Part shown: positions 27,432-37,080 of the stretch, piece after piece
Layout of the letters: every line of letters begins with the position of its first letter
Position numbering within the stretch: the stretch's first letter is position 1
From: Chitinophaga pinensis
Lineage (GTDB): Bacteria; Bacteroidota; Bacteroidia; UBA4408
Direction of reading: 5' to 3'
DNA length: 64,000 nt
Assembly (NCBI GenBank): GCA_945861665.1
Contig: CAMAVS010000001.1
Location: 334,403-398,402 of the forward strand
Position numbers and translations under genes: made by a program
The notes under the pieces: generated by a model
What the model saw: the letters and a program-made list of their open reading frames with translations, nothing else
Told to the model about the DNA's origin: nothing
Databases searched by the model: none

Positions 27432-27469
27432 AAGAACTTAATACAAATAATTTATATTAAGTTCTTTTG
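27432..27469 (+). terminator. Rho-independent terminator after the T9SS type B gene
   Basis: A perfect 13-bp stem (27432-27444 with 27456-27468) closes an 11-nt loop and ends in a short T-run. It begins at the stop codon of the gene. Confidence 0.7.
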
Positions 27470-27560
27470 AAATCCCTCAACTCAGAGTTTGCTACGAATA
27501 AAGACGTCAAATATCGATAGCTATATAGAGACTAGACGTTTTAAAATTAATATTTCCTAT

Positions 27561-29939
27561 CTAACTCCCACAAGCTTCACAATCATCTGGATTATCCAAG
27601 GAACAAGCTAATTCTGCTGCAATGGTTTCTTCTGTAAGGTCGGATTCGGTTACTACAGGTCGCATTTGCTCTTCAGCTTGGTGCTCAACGGTAAACTTAA
27701 TGGCATCGGCAGCAGCTTTTGTTCTTAAGTAATACATTCCGGTTTTAAGTCCTTTGCCCCAAGCATAAAAATGCATAGAGGTAAGTTTCGCAAAATTCGG
27801 ATTTTGTATAAATAAGTTTAAGGATTGGCTCTGGCAAATGTAAGCACCTCTGTCGGCAGCCATATCAATAATTGCTTTTTGAGAAATTTCCCACACCGTT
27901 TTATATATCTCTTTAATATTTTGTGGCACCTCATCAATGTCCTGCACCGAACCGTTTGCTGCAATTACCTTGTTCTTCAACCTGTCATTCCAAATGCCCA
28001 ACTTCACAAGGTCTTTTAATAAGTGCTTGTTTACGATTACAAACTCACCCGAAAGTACTCTGCGTGTGTAAATGTTGGAAGTATATGGTTCAAAACATTC
28101 GTTATTACCCAATATTTGAGAAGTAGATGCAGTTGGCATAGGAGCAAGTAATAAAGAATTTCTTACTCCGTGTTTCATCACCTCTTCCTTTAAAATATCC
28201 CATTCCCAACGAAGACTTGGTGTAACGCCCCACATATCGAATTGGAATATACCTTGCGAAACAGGTGAGCCTTGGTATGTTTGGTAAGGACCGTCTAACT
28301 TCGCTAAATCTTTCGATGCTGTCATTGCAGCATAATAAATGGTTTCGTGTATCTCTTTGTTTAAGGTACGTGCATCGTCTGAATCGAATGCCATACGCAA
28401 CAACATAAATGTATCGGCCAAACCTTGTACACCAATACCTATTGGACGGTGACGCATATTTGAATTACGCGCCTCTGCAACAGGATAGTAATTGCGGTCG
28501 ATAATTTTATTTAAATTTTTAGTAATTACATAGGTAATTTCAAACAACTTTTGGTGATCGAATTTACCGTCAATAACAAAACGAGGCAAAGCAATGGATG
28601 CTAAATTACAAACCGCTATTTCATCGCTGGAAGTATATTCAATAATTTCAGTACACAAGTTAGAAGACTTGATGGTACCTAAGTTTTTCTGATTTGATTT
28701 TTCGTTACAAGCATCTTTGTAAAGCATATAAGGATTTCCTGTCTCTATTTGAGAGTCCAATACTGCAGCCCATAAATCACGTGCTTTAATTACTTTGCGC
28801 GCACGCCCTTCTTCTTCGTAACGTGTGTACAATGCTTCAAATTCTTTTCCATAGCAATCAGCCAAGCCTGGTGCTTCATTCGGACAGAACAAGCTCCAAT
28901 CGCCTTCTTCCTTTACACGATTCATAAACAAATCGGAAATCCACAAGGCTAAGAACAAGTCACGCGCACGTACTTCTTCTTTACCGTTGTTTTTTCTTAA
29001 ATCAAGGAACTCATAAATATCAGCATGCCAAGGCTCCAAGTAAATAGCAAATGAACCTTTGCGTTTTCCTCCACCTTGGTCGACATAACGTGCAGTATCG
29101 TTGAATACACGTAACATTGGAACAATTCCATTGGATGTGCCATTGGTTCCTTTTATATACGAACCGGTTGCACGCACATTGTGGATGCTCAATCCTATTC
29201 CTCCTGCCGATTGAGATATTTTAGCACAATTTTTTAATGTATCGTAAATACCATCAATACTGTCGTCTTTCATTGTTAACAAAAAGCACGATGACATTTG
29301 AGGCTTAGGTGTTCCTGCGTTAAACAAGGTAGGTGTAGCGTGCGTAAACCAACGCTCACTCATTAAATTGTATGTTTCAATGGCTGCATCAATATCGTCC
29401 TTGTGTATACCAATTGCTACACGCATAATCATATGCTGAGGACGTTCTGCAACTTTGCCGTTTAACTTCAGCAAATAACTTTTCTCAAGCGTTTTAAAAC
29501 CAAAATAATCGTAACCAAAATCTCTATCGTATATAATAGTAGAATCCAGCAACTGAGCATTTTTTTGAATGATCTCGTGTACATCATCTGCTAATAATGG
29601 TGCCTTTTTACCGTTCTTTGGGTCGATGTAACAATACAAGGCTTCCATTGTTTTTGAAAAAGACTTGTTGGTATTTTTATGCAAGTTTGACACAGCAATT
29701 CTCGATGCCAACAATGCATAATCAGGGTGTTTGGTAGTTAACGAAGCAGCTATTTCTGCAGCCAAGTTATCTAGTTCGCTAGTAGTAACTCCTTCGTAAA
29801 TCCCTTCAATTACCTTCATTGCAACCGGCACAGGATTTAAGTGAATGGGATCCAATCCATAGCATAGCTTTTGAACCCTAGCTGTGATTTTGTCAAACTT
29901 TACCGATTCACGGTTTCCATCTCTTTTTATTACATACAT
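27561..29939 (-). CDS. nrdA: Ribonucleoside-diphosphate reductase large subunit, class I, eukaryote-like
   Basis: NrdA reduces ribonucleoside diphosphates using a thiyl radical generated by NrdB. The 792-residue protein has an N-terminal ATP-cone ([12 protein letters not shown]...KITARVQKL), the redox Cys in QMSSCFLL, the thiyl-radical Cys in [11 protein letters not shown], its redox partner in IAVCNLAS, and the C-terminal CEACGS shuttle cysteines. Blocks such as [20 protein letters not shown] and [11 protein letters not shown] are far closer to animal RRM1 than to E. coli NrdA, and the length equals that of human RRM1. It lies 62 nt downstream of nrdB. Confidence 0.96.
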   Translation of the reverse strand: MYVIKRDGNRESVKFDKITARVQKLCYGLDPIHLNPVPVAMKVIEGIYEGVTTSELDNLAAEIAASLTTKHPDYALLASRIAVSNLHKNTNKSFSKTMEALYCYIDPKNGKKAPLLADDVHEIIQKNAQLLDSTIIYDRDFGYDYFGFKTLEKSYLLKLNGKVAERPQHMIMRVAIGIHKDDIDAAIETYNLMSERWFTHATPTLFNAGTPKPQMSSCFLLTMKDDSIDGIYDTLKNCAKISQSAGGIGLSIHNVRATGSYIKGTNGTSNGIVPMLRVFNDTARYVDQGGGKRKGSFAIYLEPWHADIYEFLDLRKNNGKEEVRARDLFLALWISDLFMNRVKEEGDWSLFCPNEAPGLADCYGKEFEALYTRYEEEGRARKVIKARDLWAAVLDSQIETGNPYMLYKDACNEKSNQKNLGTIKSSNLCTEIIEYTSSDEIAVCNLASIALPRFVIDGKFDHQKLFEITYVITKNLNKIIDRNYYPVAEARNSNMRHRPIGIGVQGLADTFMLLRMAFDSDDARTLNKEIHETIYYAAMTASKDLAKLDGPYQTYQGSPVSQGIFQFDMWGVTPSLRWEWDILKEEVMKHGVRNSLLLAPMPTASTSQILGNNECFEPYTSNIYTRRVLSGEFVIVNKHLLKDLVKLGIWNDRLKNKVIAANGSVQDIDEVPQNIKEIYKTVWEISQKAIIDMAADRGAYICQSQSLNLFIQNPNFAKLTSMHFYAWGKGLKTGMYYLRTKAAADAIKFTVEHQAEEQMRPVVTESDLTEETIAAELACSLDNPDDCEACGS

Positions 29940-30001
29940 ATATATTAAAATGTTTTTTTATTGTGGTTATTATTTACAGTATCTTATTTATGCTTATCGC
30001 A

Positions 30002-30964
30002 TTAAAAATCTTCGTCTAGTGAAAACTGTTTGTCTTCTTGTTTACCCATTACACCACTTTTTTGGTATTCGGCAACACGCTTTTCAAAAAAATTGGTTTT
30101 ACCTTGAAGCGAAATTGATTCCATAAAATCGAAAGGATTAACAGCGTTGTATGCTTTTTGACAACCCAATGCAAGCAACAGTCTATCGGCAACAAATTCA
30201 ATGTAGGTGCACATCATATCAGCATTCATACCAATTAAACGAACAGGAAGAGAGTCGGTTACAAATTCTTTTTCAATTTCAACAGCGTTGGTAATAATAT
30301 CCGTTACCTTACTTTGTGATAGCTTAGTTTGCAATTCAGAGTATAATAAACAGGCAAAATCACAATGCAAACCCTCATCGCGTGAGATTAGTTCATTTGA
30401 GAAACTAAGTCCCGGCATTAAGCCTCTCTTCTTTAACCAAAATATGGAACAAAAACTTCCCGAAAAGAAAATACCCTCAACAGCAGCAAAAGCAATTAAA
30501 CGCTCAGCGAAAGTTCCATTACCAATCCATTTAAGTGCCCACTCAGCTTTTTTACCAACGGCAGGTATTGTATCAATGGCGTGAAACAATTTATCTTTCT
30601 CAATAGGATCCTTTATATAATTATCTATTAACAAAGAATAAGTTTCGGAGTGAATATTCTCCATCATAATTTGGTAACCGTAAAAGCAACGTGCTTCCGG
30701 GTACTGCACCTCATTCATAAAATTAATAGCAAGATTTTCGTTTACAATACCATCGCTGGCAGCAAAAAAAGCCAATACGTGTTTTACAAAATGACGTTCA
30801 TCATCGTTTAACTTTGAATTCCAATCATTCATATCAGATGCTAAATCAATTTCTTCAGCCGTCCAAAAACTTGCTTCTGCTTTTTTATACATTTCCCAAA
30901 TCGCTTTGTGCTTTATCGGAAAAAGTACAAATCGGTCTTTATTTTCTTTTAGTATAGGCTCCAT
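30002..30964 (-). CDS. nrdB: Ribonucleoside-diphosphate reductase small subunit, class I, eukaryote-like
   Basis: NrdB holds the di-iron/tyrosyl radical cofactor. In the 320-residue protein the metal ligands begin with Asp71 (AASDGIV), Glu102 and His105 in MENIHSETY, with the radical Tyr at 109, and Glu/His later in EGIFFSG and DEGLHCDF. The blocks [17 protein letters not shown] and [15 protein letters not shown] are nearly those of animal R2. It comes first in the nrdB-nrdA operon. The presence of the Tyr supports a tyrosyl-radical enzyme rather than a Mn/Fe class Ic or metal-free type. Confidence 0.96.
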   Translation of the reverse strand: MEPILKENKDRFVLFPIKHKAIWEMYKKAEASFWTAEEIDLASDMNDWNSKLNDDERHFVKHVLAFFAASDGIVNENLAINFMNEVQYPEARCFYGYQIMMENIHSETYSLLIDNYIKDPIEKDKLFHAIDTIPAVGKKAEWALKWIGNGTFAERLIAFAAVEGIFFSGSFCSIFWLKKRGLMPGLSFSNELISRDEGLHCDFACLLYSELQTKLSQSKVTDIITNAVEIEKEFVTDSLPVRLIGMNADMMCTYIEFVADRLLLALGCQKAYNAVNPFDFMESISLQGKTNFFEKRVAEYQKSGVMGKQEDKQFSLDEDF

Positions 30965-31293
30965 TTTATTTCTTCTTAAAAATCATTTGATATCTTCGTT
31001 TTCTTATTTCCCTCTGTCCGACAAAAAAACGGTTGAATTATAAAATTTTATCTGTAAACATTTTATATCAAACGGTGTATGCCTTTTACGGTTTACAAAT
31101 TTTTACAAAAAAAGGCATTAAGGCAAGTTGATTAGATTAACAAACGAACGAAGTTATGAACATCGGAAAAGTGTCATGAGTGTTATTTAAAAACGAAAAT
31201 CGTTAACAGCACTCATTGAAATGCACTTTTAAACATCGTGTATATTTTTTTTCTGAAAAAATAATATTAAAAATTGTATTTAGAAAAATATTA
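30965..31293. other. 329-bp gene-free region upstream of nrdB with inverted repeats
   Basis: No ORF of note lies here. Two hairpin-capable segments are visible: ATGCCTTTT at 31079-31087 against AAAAGGCAT at 31110-31118, and a two-tier structure with TGAGTG (31177-31182) against CACTCA (31210-31215) enclosing AACGA/TCGTT. I see no TAnnTTTG box on the minus strand and no convincing NrdR box pair. It presumably contains the nrdBA control region. Confidence 0.5.
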
Positions 31294-31869
31294 TTAAGAG
31301 GCAAATTTTAATTGCGCAAACTTCTCCAATTTATTAAACCATCTTTTGCCAAATTTTCTTATCAGAGGGTCTTTTAAAAAACGGTAAATAGGAACATCCA
31401 ACGCATCCCCGCATTTACAAGCAGAGGAGCAAATATCCCATTTACTATAATTTAAATTTGTATAATACTTTGTTTTTTCTACTCGTATCGGATAAAGGTG
31501 ACAAGATATTGGTTTTTTGAATTTTATTTTACCCTCATAATACGCTTTTTCAATAGCACATTTAGCAATATTACTTGCATCAAAACATACAAATGCACAA
31601 TGCTTTTCACCACCCACCAATGGAGTAACATAATCACCGTCCAAATCCACCACAAAAACACCTTGCCTTTCAACTTCAGCAATCCCTTCTGAACTCATAT
31701 AAGGTTTTATCTTATCCAGTATTTTTTCCATTGTATGCAATTCCGATTCCTCTAAAGGCGCACCCGACTCTCCCAAAACACAACATTGCCCCTTACAAGC
31801 ATTTAAGTCGCATACAAACTTTTTGTCCAGTATATCCTCCGATACTAATGTATTCTCTATTGCTATCAT
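31294..31869 (-). CDS. DUF3109 family Cys-rich protein
   Basis: The 191-residue cytosolic protein matches the DUF3109 family: VCDLNACKGQCCVLGESGAPL at the N-terminus, then GEKHCAFVCFD, KPISCHLYPIR and WDICSSACKCG. The conserved cysteines resemble those of YkgJ-type proteins and could bind zinc or an iron-sulfur cluster. Function is unknown. It is 28 nt downstream of the porin gene and probably cotranscribed. The gene keeps all the usual Cys motifs. Confidence 0.87.
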   Translation of the reverse strand: MIAIENTLVSEDILDKKFVCDLNACKGQCCVLGESGAPLEESELHTMEKILDKIKPYMSSEGIAEVERQGVFVVDLDGDYVTPLVGGEKHCAFVCFDASNIAKCAIEKAYYEGKIKFKKPISCHLYPIRVEKTKYYTNLNYSKWDICSSACKCGDALDVPIYRFLKDPLIRKFGKRWFNKLEKFAQLKFAS

Positions 31870-31897
31870 ATATCTCCCAGTATTTTGCGCACCTAAT

Positions 31898-32950
31898 TTA
31901 AAATGAAATAGCTAACGATACAACAACCGTAGCAATATTATTTACGAATTCATTGTTGTTTAGAAATACATTGTCCTTAGATATAATTTTTTTTGCTTCA
32001 ATTCGAAAAAGCATATTCTCATCCAAATAGTAATCAATATTAACAGAAATTGCTGAAGCTTGAAGATTGAAAGGAGTTACTGTTGGAATAACAATGCCCC
32101 ATTCATCTCCAAAATAGTCAACACGGAGACAAGACGAATAGTGTGAATCTATTTTATACTTAATAAAAAGAGCAGGTGAATACCAAGAGAGCATTTTTTT
32201 ATCGATATTACTTTTTTCCTCAAACCCAATATCAAAAACAGCTGCCAATGACACTTTACTTGTAAGGATATAGGTGCAATACAAATCGTGAAAATGCCTA
32301 AGACGCATAAGCGAGTCGGGAGAATTACGTCCTTCACCTATAAAATTGCTATAGTTGAATAACACTTTTTTAATTGGATAAAATTGTGCTTGCACACCCA
32401 CTGCCTTGTTGGAATTTTGTTCACTCATATTTTGCCAACCATTTAAAACCAATGCAACTATTGCCCATTTATCATTGGGCAAAAAGGTTACTTTAACTCC
32501 ACTTTCATAATACGGTGAGTTCTCAGCACAAAAAGACCGTGTTAATGTCCAATTATCCTTTGAAATTGATGTTTCTAAGCCAATGTGGGAAGGGAAAATT
32601 CCCGCATCAAGCCATACTTTTTTTTGTAATTTAACTCCAACATTTGCTTCATTTATATATTGTAACAAAGGGGGCTCCGCACTATAATTAGCCTTAACAT
32701 AAGTGCCTGTATGCAATGCAACGCTTCCTCTTACTTGCTCCGAGTTGTTCTTTAAACTTACTATCAAATTATTCACATTTACCTCGTTGTGACGACTATG
32801 ATTGTATGCCAGTGAAATATTTTTACCAGTTGGTTTATTAAAATTGTATGCATAATACAAATCTGCAAAGCCAGTCATTTTAATTGCACTATTCTGAGCA
32901 TTAGCCATTGTGATTACTAAAAAATAAAGCAATACAAATTTTGTTTTCAA
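31898..32950 (-). CDS. Outer-membrane beta-barrel protein, OmpL-like porin (BBP2 type)
   Basis: The 350-residue protein has a signal peptide (to ITMANAQ) and a series of amphipathic strands ending in an aromatic-rich C-terminus (VVSLAISF), as for outer-membrane barrels. MTGFADLYYAYNFNKP, NHSRHNEVNVN, DAGIFPSHIGLE and YYESGVKVTF are typical of the putative beta-barrel porin-2 family. Its substrate is not known. The gene is divergent from glyS and leads a DUF3109 gene. Confidence 0.82.
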   Translation of the reverse strand: MKTKFVLLYFLVITMANAQNSAIKMTGFADLYYAYNFNKPTGKNISLAYNHSRHNEVNVNNLIVSLKNNSEQVRGSVALHTGTYVKANYSAEPPLLQYINEANVGVKLQKKVWLDAGIFPSHIGLETSISKDNWTLTRSFCAENSPYYESGVKVTFLPNDKWAIVALVLNGWQNMSEQNSNKAVGVQAQFYPIKKVLFNYSNFIGEGRNSPDSLMRLRHFHDLYCTYILTSKVSLAAVFDIGFEEKSNIDKKMLSWYSPALFIKYKIDSHYSSCLRVDYFGDEWGIVIPTVTPFNLQASAISVNIDYYLDENMLFRIEAKKIISKDNVFLNNNEFVNNIATVVVSLAISF

Positions 32951-32969
32951 AAGAAGTAATATCTAGACA

Positions 32970-32977
32970 CAAAAGTA
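32970..32977 (-). promoter_or_regulatory. Candidate -7 box for the porin gene
   Basis: The minus strand reads TACTTTTG 20 nt before the start codon; no spaced TTG is seen. Confidence 0.4.
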
Positions 32978-33043
32978 ACAATTAACTCTTCGTTAAATGT
33001 CACAGGAATAAATATTGAAAGATAAACACATCGATATAATTTA

Positions 33044-33051
33044 TAATTTTG
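33044..33051 (+). promoter_or_regulatory. Candidate -7 box for glycyl-tRNA synthetase
   Basis: TAATTTTG ends only 7 nt before the ATG at 33059, which would make the mRNA leaderless or nearly so. The nearest TTG is 26 nt upstream, longer than usual. Confidence 0.45.
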
Positions 33052-33058
33052 CAAAACT

Positions 33059-34600
33059 ATGGCAAACCAAGAAGATATTTTCAAAAACATTATTTCCCAC
33101 TCAAAGGAGTACGGATTTATTTTTCAGAGTAGTGAAATTTACGATGGCTTAAGTGCTGTTTACGATTACGGACAGATGGGTGTTGAATTAAAAAAAAATT
33201 TACGAGAATATTGGTGGAAATCGATGGTTCAAATGCACGAAAATATAGTAGGGATTGACACTGCAATTTTTATGCACCCAACTACTTGGAAAGCATCTGG
33301 GCACATAGATGCATTTAATGACCCATTAATAGACAACAAAGACAGCAAAAAAAGATACCGTGCAGATGTGTTGGTAGAAGAATACCTTTCGAAAATTGAA
33401 GCGAAGATTCAAAAAGAAGTAGATAAAGCAAAAGAACGCTTTGCCGAATCATTCAATGAAGCGACATTTCGTTCGACAAATTCCCGTGTGATTGAGAATC
33501 AAACAAAAATTGAAACTATCAATACACGCTTTAAAAATGCATTGGACAAAAACGAATTGACTGAAGTCAGGCAAATTATTATCGATTGCGAAATTGTTTG
33601 TCCTATTTCTGGTTCAAAAAACTGGACAGACGTACGTCAGTTTAACTTGATGTTTAGCACTTCTATGGGTTCGGTGAGTGAAGATGCGAGTACCATCTAT
33701 TTACGGCCGGAAACGGCACAAGGTATTTTTGTAAATTTTTTAAATGTCCAAAAATCAGGCAGAATGAAAATCCCGTTTGGAATAGCACAAACCGGAAAAG
33801 CTTTTCGCAATGAGATTGTAGCACGACAATTTATTTTTCGTATGCGCGAGTTTGAACAAATGGAAATGCAATTTTTTGTTCGTCCAGGTACCGAAAAGGA
33901 ATGGTATAATTACTGGAAAGAAACGCGTATGAAATGGCATAATTCATTAGGGCTTGGAGAAACAAATTACCGATTTCATAACCACATAAAATTAGCACAC
34001 TATGCCAATGCTGCATGCGACATTGAATTTAAATTTCCATTTGGATTTAAAGAATTAGAAGGCATTCATAGTCGTACCGACTTTGATTTAAAAGCACATG
34101 AACAATATTCGGGAAAAAAATTGCAATACTTCGATTCAGAGTTAAATCAAAATTATGTACCTTACGTAGTAGAAACATCCGTTGGTCTTGATAGATTGTT
34201 TCTTGCAGTAATTTCGAAAGCATATACTGAGGAAAAACTAGAAGATGGCACTACTCGTGTAACATTAAACTTACCCCCTTTTTTAGCACCAATAAAAGTA
34301 GCAGTATTCCCGCTTATTAAGAAAGATAATTTACCTGAGAAGGCACACGAAATAATGAATCTATTAAAATACGATAATGCCTGTATTTACGATGAAAAAG
34401 ATACTATCGGTAAACGTTACAGAAGGCAAGATGCCATTGGAACTCCATTTTGTGTAACCATCGACCATCAATCGCTGGAAGACAATGCAGTAACCCTGCG
34501 TTATCGCGACACAATGCAGCAAGAGCGAGTAAACATTAATGCTTTGGCACAAATTATTGAGGATAAAGTAAGTTTTAAAAAACAACTTAGTTTGCTGTAA
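33059..34600 (+). CDS. glyS: Glycine--tRNA ligase, dimeric type
   Basis: The 513-residue enzyme charges tRNA-Gly and is of the single-chain alpha2 type found in Bacteroidota, archaea and eukaryotes. Class II motifs are visible: motif 2 with GKAFRNEI and FRMREFEQMEMQFF, motif 3 with ETSVGLDRLFLAV, and YLRPETAQGIFVNF. The anticodon-binding domain spans about residues 405-510. Divergent from the porin gene, it appears monocistronic. Confidence 0.96.
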   Translation: MANQEDIFKNIISHSKEYGFIFQSSEIYDGLSAVYDYGQMGVELKKNLREYWWKSMVQMHENIVGIDTAIFMHPTTWKASGHIDAFNDPLIDNKDSKKRYRADVLVEEYLSKIEAKIQKEVDKAKERFAESFNEATFRSTNSRVIENQTKIETINTRFKNALDKNELTEVRQIIIDCEIVCPISGSKNWTDVRQFNLMFSTSMGSVSEDASTIYLRPETAQGIFVNFLNVQKSGRMKIPFGIAQTGKAFRNEIVARQFIFRMREFEQMEMQFFVRPGTEKEWYNYWKETRMKWHNSLGLGETNYRFHNHIKLAHYANAACDIEFKFPFGFKELEGIHSRTDFDLKAHEQYSGKKLQYFDSELNQNYVPYVVETSVGLDRLFLAVISKAYTEEKLEDGTTRVTLNLPPFLAPIKVAVFPLIKKDNLPEKAHEIMNLLKYDNACIYDEKDTIGKRYRRQDAIGTPFCVTIDHQSLEDNAVTLRYRDTMQQERVNINALAQIIEDKVSFKKQLSLL

Positions 34601-34769
34601 TTGGAAAAGTCGCTTGACTTTCTAATCATCAGTTCAATACTGAGCTATGTGACAAATTAGTGTACATTATTATAAAACAAGCGATGCAACGAAAATCAAG
34701 TGTAGGATTACATTACAATATAGATTATTCAGGGTAAAGAATAAACGGCCTTCCGCTAAATTGATAAAA

Positions 34770-35000
34770 TTATTTTGTATCAGGTGCAATACAAGTTACA
34801 ACAGAGCCATTAATCGCTGCATCTGCACGAACAACTTGCTCATACTTTTCAATATCATTTTTATTTCCGCAAGCTTGTGGGTAATTTATTGTTGAATCAA
34901 CTCCTCCCAATTTAAATGTATGAGAACAAGTTTCGCACTTATTACAAGAAAATGTAATTACTGCAAAAATAATTAAAACAAAGGAAAGTGCATTTTTCAC
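34770..35000 (-). CDS. Small Cys-rich lipoprotein
   Basis: The 76-residue product has a lipoprotein signal (LIIFAVITFSC) with the predicted lipidated Cys at 19. The mature peptide is only 58 residues, with three more Cys residues in NKCETC and SHTF-side positions plus two late Cys. It is not clearly related to the two lipoproteins next to it beyond the overall design. Function is unknown. Confidence 0.7.
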   Translation of the reverse strand: MKNALSFVLIIFAVITFSCNKCETCSHTFKLGGVDSTINYPQACGNKNDIEKYEQVVRADAAINGSVVTCIAPDTK

Positions 35001-35050
35001 AATATTGGATTTAGAATAATTGCAGTAAAAATAGAAAATTAAAAGTAATA

Positions 35051-35080
35051 AAAAAAGCCACTTTAATTAAAGTGGCCTTT
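35051..35080 (-). terminator. Terminator after the first duplicated lipoprotein gene
   Basis: A 20-nt perfect palindrome (35057-35076) is flanked by A-runs on the left and T-runs on the right, so it can end transcription in both directions. It lies just downstream of the minus-strand gene at 35099. Confidence 0.8.
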
Positions 35081-35098
35081 TTTATTACAAAGTGAAAA

Positions 35099-35296
35099 TT
35101 ATTTTGCTGCCCAAGTGCAAATTCCACCTGCAGTACAGCTAGCCTCTAAAGTATCAGCATCTTTCTTTTTCAAGTCATTATAATCTTGAGAAACAGTTAT
35201 ACCAAATACTGTACAAGTACAAGTGTAATCTTTTTTACAAGAAGCCATTGATAATACAATCATTGCAGCCGAAGCAAATAATACTAATTTTTTCAT
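35099..35296 (-). CDS. Small Cys-rich lipoprotein, copy A
   Basis: The 65-residue lipoprotein has lipobox LSMASC and a 45-residue mature part with the pattern KKDYTCTCTVFGI and a Cys pair near the end. It is a paralogue of the gene at 35449. The signal peptides are identical and the mature parts share KKDYTCTCT, FGIT, DLKKKDAD and CTW. It has its own promoter and terminator. The family is a common tiny Bacteroidota lipoprotein of unknown role. Confidence 0.8.
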   Translation of the reverse strand: MKKLVLFASAAMIVLSMASCKKDYTCTCTVFGITVSQDYNDLKKKDADTLEASCTAGGICTWAAK

Positions 35297-35333
35297 TTTT
35301 TTTAATTTTAGTAATAATTATTTTAATTGAATA

Positions 35334-35364
35334 CAAATCTAATACAAACTTTTTAAAATAGCAA
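35334..35364 (-). promoter_or_regulatory. Promoter of lipoprotein copy A
   Basis: Minus strand: TTG (35364-35362), a 20-nt spacer, TAGATTTG (35341-35334). The box lies 38 nt before the start codon. Confidence 0.7.
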
Positions 35365-35448
35365 AAAAAAGGATCAATAAGAGAAATATTCTTACCACTG
35401 CTTTATATTTTACAAAGTAATGAGTTATAAAACTCAAATTGGCAAATA

Positions 35449-35646
35449 CTACATAACCGTCCAAGTACAAAGCGAACTAGCAGTACAAGCTGCACCAAGA
35501 GCATCAGCATCTTTCTTCTTCAAATCCTTGTATTCATAAGATGAAGTAATACCAAAATAGGTACAAGTACAAGTGTAATCCTTCTTACAAGAAGCCATTG
35601 ACAATACAATCATAGCAGCCGAAGCAAATAATACTAATTTTTTCAT
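35449..35646 (-). CDS. Small Cys-rich lipoprotein, copy B
   Basis: This is the paralogue of the 35099 gene, 65 residues with the start set at 35646 by alignment with copy A; the codon two positions earlier is TTG. The signal peptide and KKDYTCTCT are identical to copy A, and the DNA over the first ~85 nt differs at only a few positions. The later part has diverged (SSYEYKDL against SQDYNDL). The pattern fits a recent tandem duplication that included the promoter. Confidence 0.8.
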   Translation of the reverse strand: MKKLVLFASAAMIVLSMASCKKDYTCTCTYFGITSSYEYKDLKKKDADALGAACTASSLCTWTVM

Positions 35647-35674
35647 TTTCAATAATTTAAGGTTAATAATAGGA

Positions 35675-35704
35675 CAAAACTAACACATCCTTTTAAACTA
35701 CCAA
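35675..35704 (-). promoter_or_regulatory. Promoter of lipoprotein copy B
   Basis: Minus strand: TTG (35704-35702), a 19-nt spacer, TAGTTTTG (35682-35675). This is a good match to the Bacteroidota consensus, placed 29 nt before the start. Confidence 0.7.
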
Positions 35705-35781
35705 AAAATAAACTTACAAATTATTACTAAATACGACCAAACTAAATTCTATATTGATAGCTTCTTACTAAAAAAAAATTA

Positions 35782-35789
35782 TACTTTTG
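35782..35789 (+). promoter_or_regulatory. Candidate -7 box of the peptide-use cluster
   Basis: TACTTTTG lies 24 nt before the ATG at 35813. A TTG at 35754-35756 is 25 nt away, slightly beyond the usual spacing. Confidence 0.45.
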
Positions 35790-35812
35790 GCTTCCTATTA
35801 AAAAAACAACCT

Positions 35813-37057
35813 ATGAAAAAACATATTTTCTTTTACGGTGCATTTTTGTTTACAATCTCTGGTATGGCACAAACGCCAATCAGTAAAGGTGTATTTGAAA
35901 GCACACGACCTGGCTTCTATGAAAACTCTATACTAAAAGGAATTGAAGACTTTGACTTAAGTCAAAAACCGGAAAGTGAAAAAGTAAAACGTTTTAAACT
36001 CGATTTTTCCACCTATAATATACCAAAAGACCCTTCAAAATATAAATCACAATGGTACAACGACCCTATTTCGCAAGGAAATACAGGTACTTGCTGGTGT
36101 TTTTCTGCAACTTCCTACTATGAATCTGAAGTTTTTAGAATAACAAAACAAAAAGTAAAGTTATCAGAAGCTTATGCTGTTTACTGGCAATATGTAGAGC
36201 GTGCAAAATACTTTGTGAAAGAACGTGGAAATATGACCTTGGGTGAAGGCTCGGAATCGAATGCCGTTACTGCCATGTACAAAAAATATGGTGCTGTTCC
36301 CTACTCCGATTATTCCGGATTAAAAATAGGACAAACTTATTTAGCACACGATAAACTGTTCGTAGAATTTGAGGCATATCTAAAAAGTATTAAAGCAGCC
36401 GGTGCTTGGAATGAAGATGATATCGTTGCCACGGTTAAGTCAATTTTAAATTATTATATGGGCGAACCACCCACAAAAATAAGCGTGAATAATAAATCGA
36501 TGAGCCCAAAAGATTACTTGAAAGATTTTTTAAAGATAAATATGGAAGACTACATTGAGATTATGTCCCTTATGAGTGAACCATTTTATTCAAAAACAGA
36601 ATACAAAGTACCTGATAATTGGTGGCACAATGCCGATTACTATAATGTTCCTTTAACCGACTTTATGAATACATTAAAAAATGGAATACGAGCAGGTTAT
36701 ACTATTTGCATCGGTGGCGATGTTTCTGAGCCGGGCTTCGACAAAACTGCGCAAGCCGCTGTAGTTCCAACATTTGATATCCCTTCGGACTACATTGATG
36801 ATAATGCTCGTCAATTTCGTTTTTCAAATGGAACTACAACAGATGATCATGGAATACACCTAGTTGGATATTTAGAACAAGGTGGAAAAGATTGGTATTT
36901 AATAAAAGACTCGGGATCGGGATCACGCAACTGCGGAAAAGCAAGTAACTGTTTTGGCTATTATTTTTTTACAGAAGATTACGTGAAACTAAAAATGATG
37001 ACTTACACCATTCACAAAGATGCCGCAAAAGAATTGTTGCTTAAATTTCCAAAATAA
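35813..37057 (+). CDS. Secreted papain-like (C1) peptidase, bleomycin-hydrolase-like
   Basis: The 414-residue protein has a signal peptide to about residue 19 (SGMAQ). The oxyanion Gln88 and nucleophile Cys94 lie in ISQGNTGTCWCF, and the catalytic His (about 346) in DDHGIHLVGY. The usual Asn of the triad (NSWG) is replaced by Asp in LIKDSGSGS. The layout with a ~200-residue insert between Cys and His recalls C1B bleomycin hydrolase/aminopeptidase C, but here the enzyme is exported. It heads a run with DPP4, a POT transporter and a thioredoxin-like gene, consistent with peptide breakdown outside the cytoplasm. Confidence 0.82.
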   Translation: MKKHIFFYGAFLFTISGMAQTPISKGVFESTRPGFYENSILKGIEDFDLSQKPESEKVKRFKLDFSTYNIPKDPSKYKSQWYNDPISQGNTGTCWCFSATSYYESEVFRITKQKVKLSEAYAVYWQYVERAKYFVKERGNMTLGEGSESNAVTAMYKKYGAVPYSDYSGLKIGQTYLAHDKLFVEFEAYLKSIKAAGAWNEDDIVATVKSILNYYMGEPPTKISVNNKSMSPKDYLKDFLKINMEDYIEIMSLMSEPFYSKTEYKVPDNWWHNADYYNVPLTDFMNTLKNGIRAGYTICIGGDVSEPGFDKTAQAAVVPTFDIPSDYIDDNARQFRFSNGTTTDDHGIHLVGYLEQGGKDWYLIKDSGSGSRNCGKASNCFGYYFFTEDYVKLKMMTYTIHKDAAKELLLKFPK

Positions 37058-37080
37058 TATTACCATTCAAAACTGTTAAA

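Noticed and set aside
34604-34622. Terminator after the glycyl-tRNA synthetase gene
   Set aside because: A 6-bp stem with GCTT loop exists but no T-run follows, so it is too weak to call.
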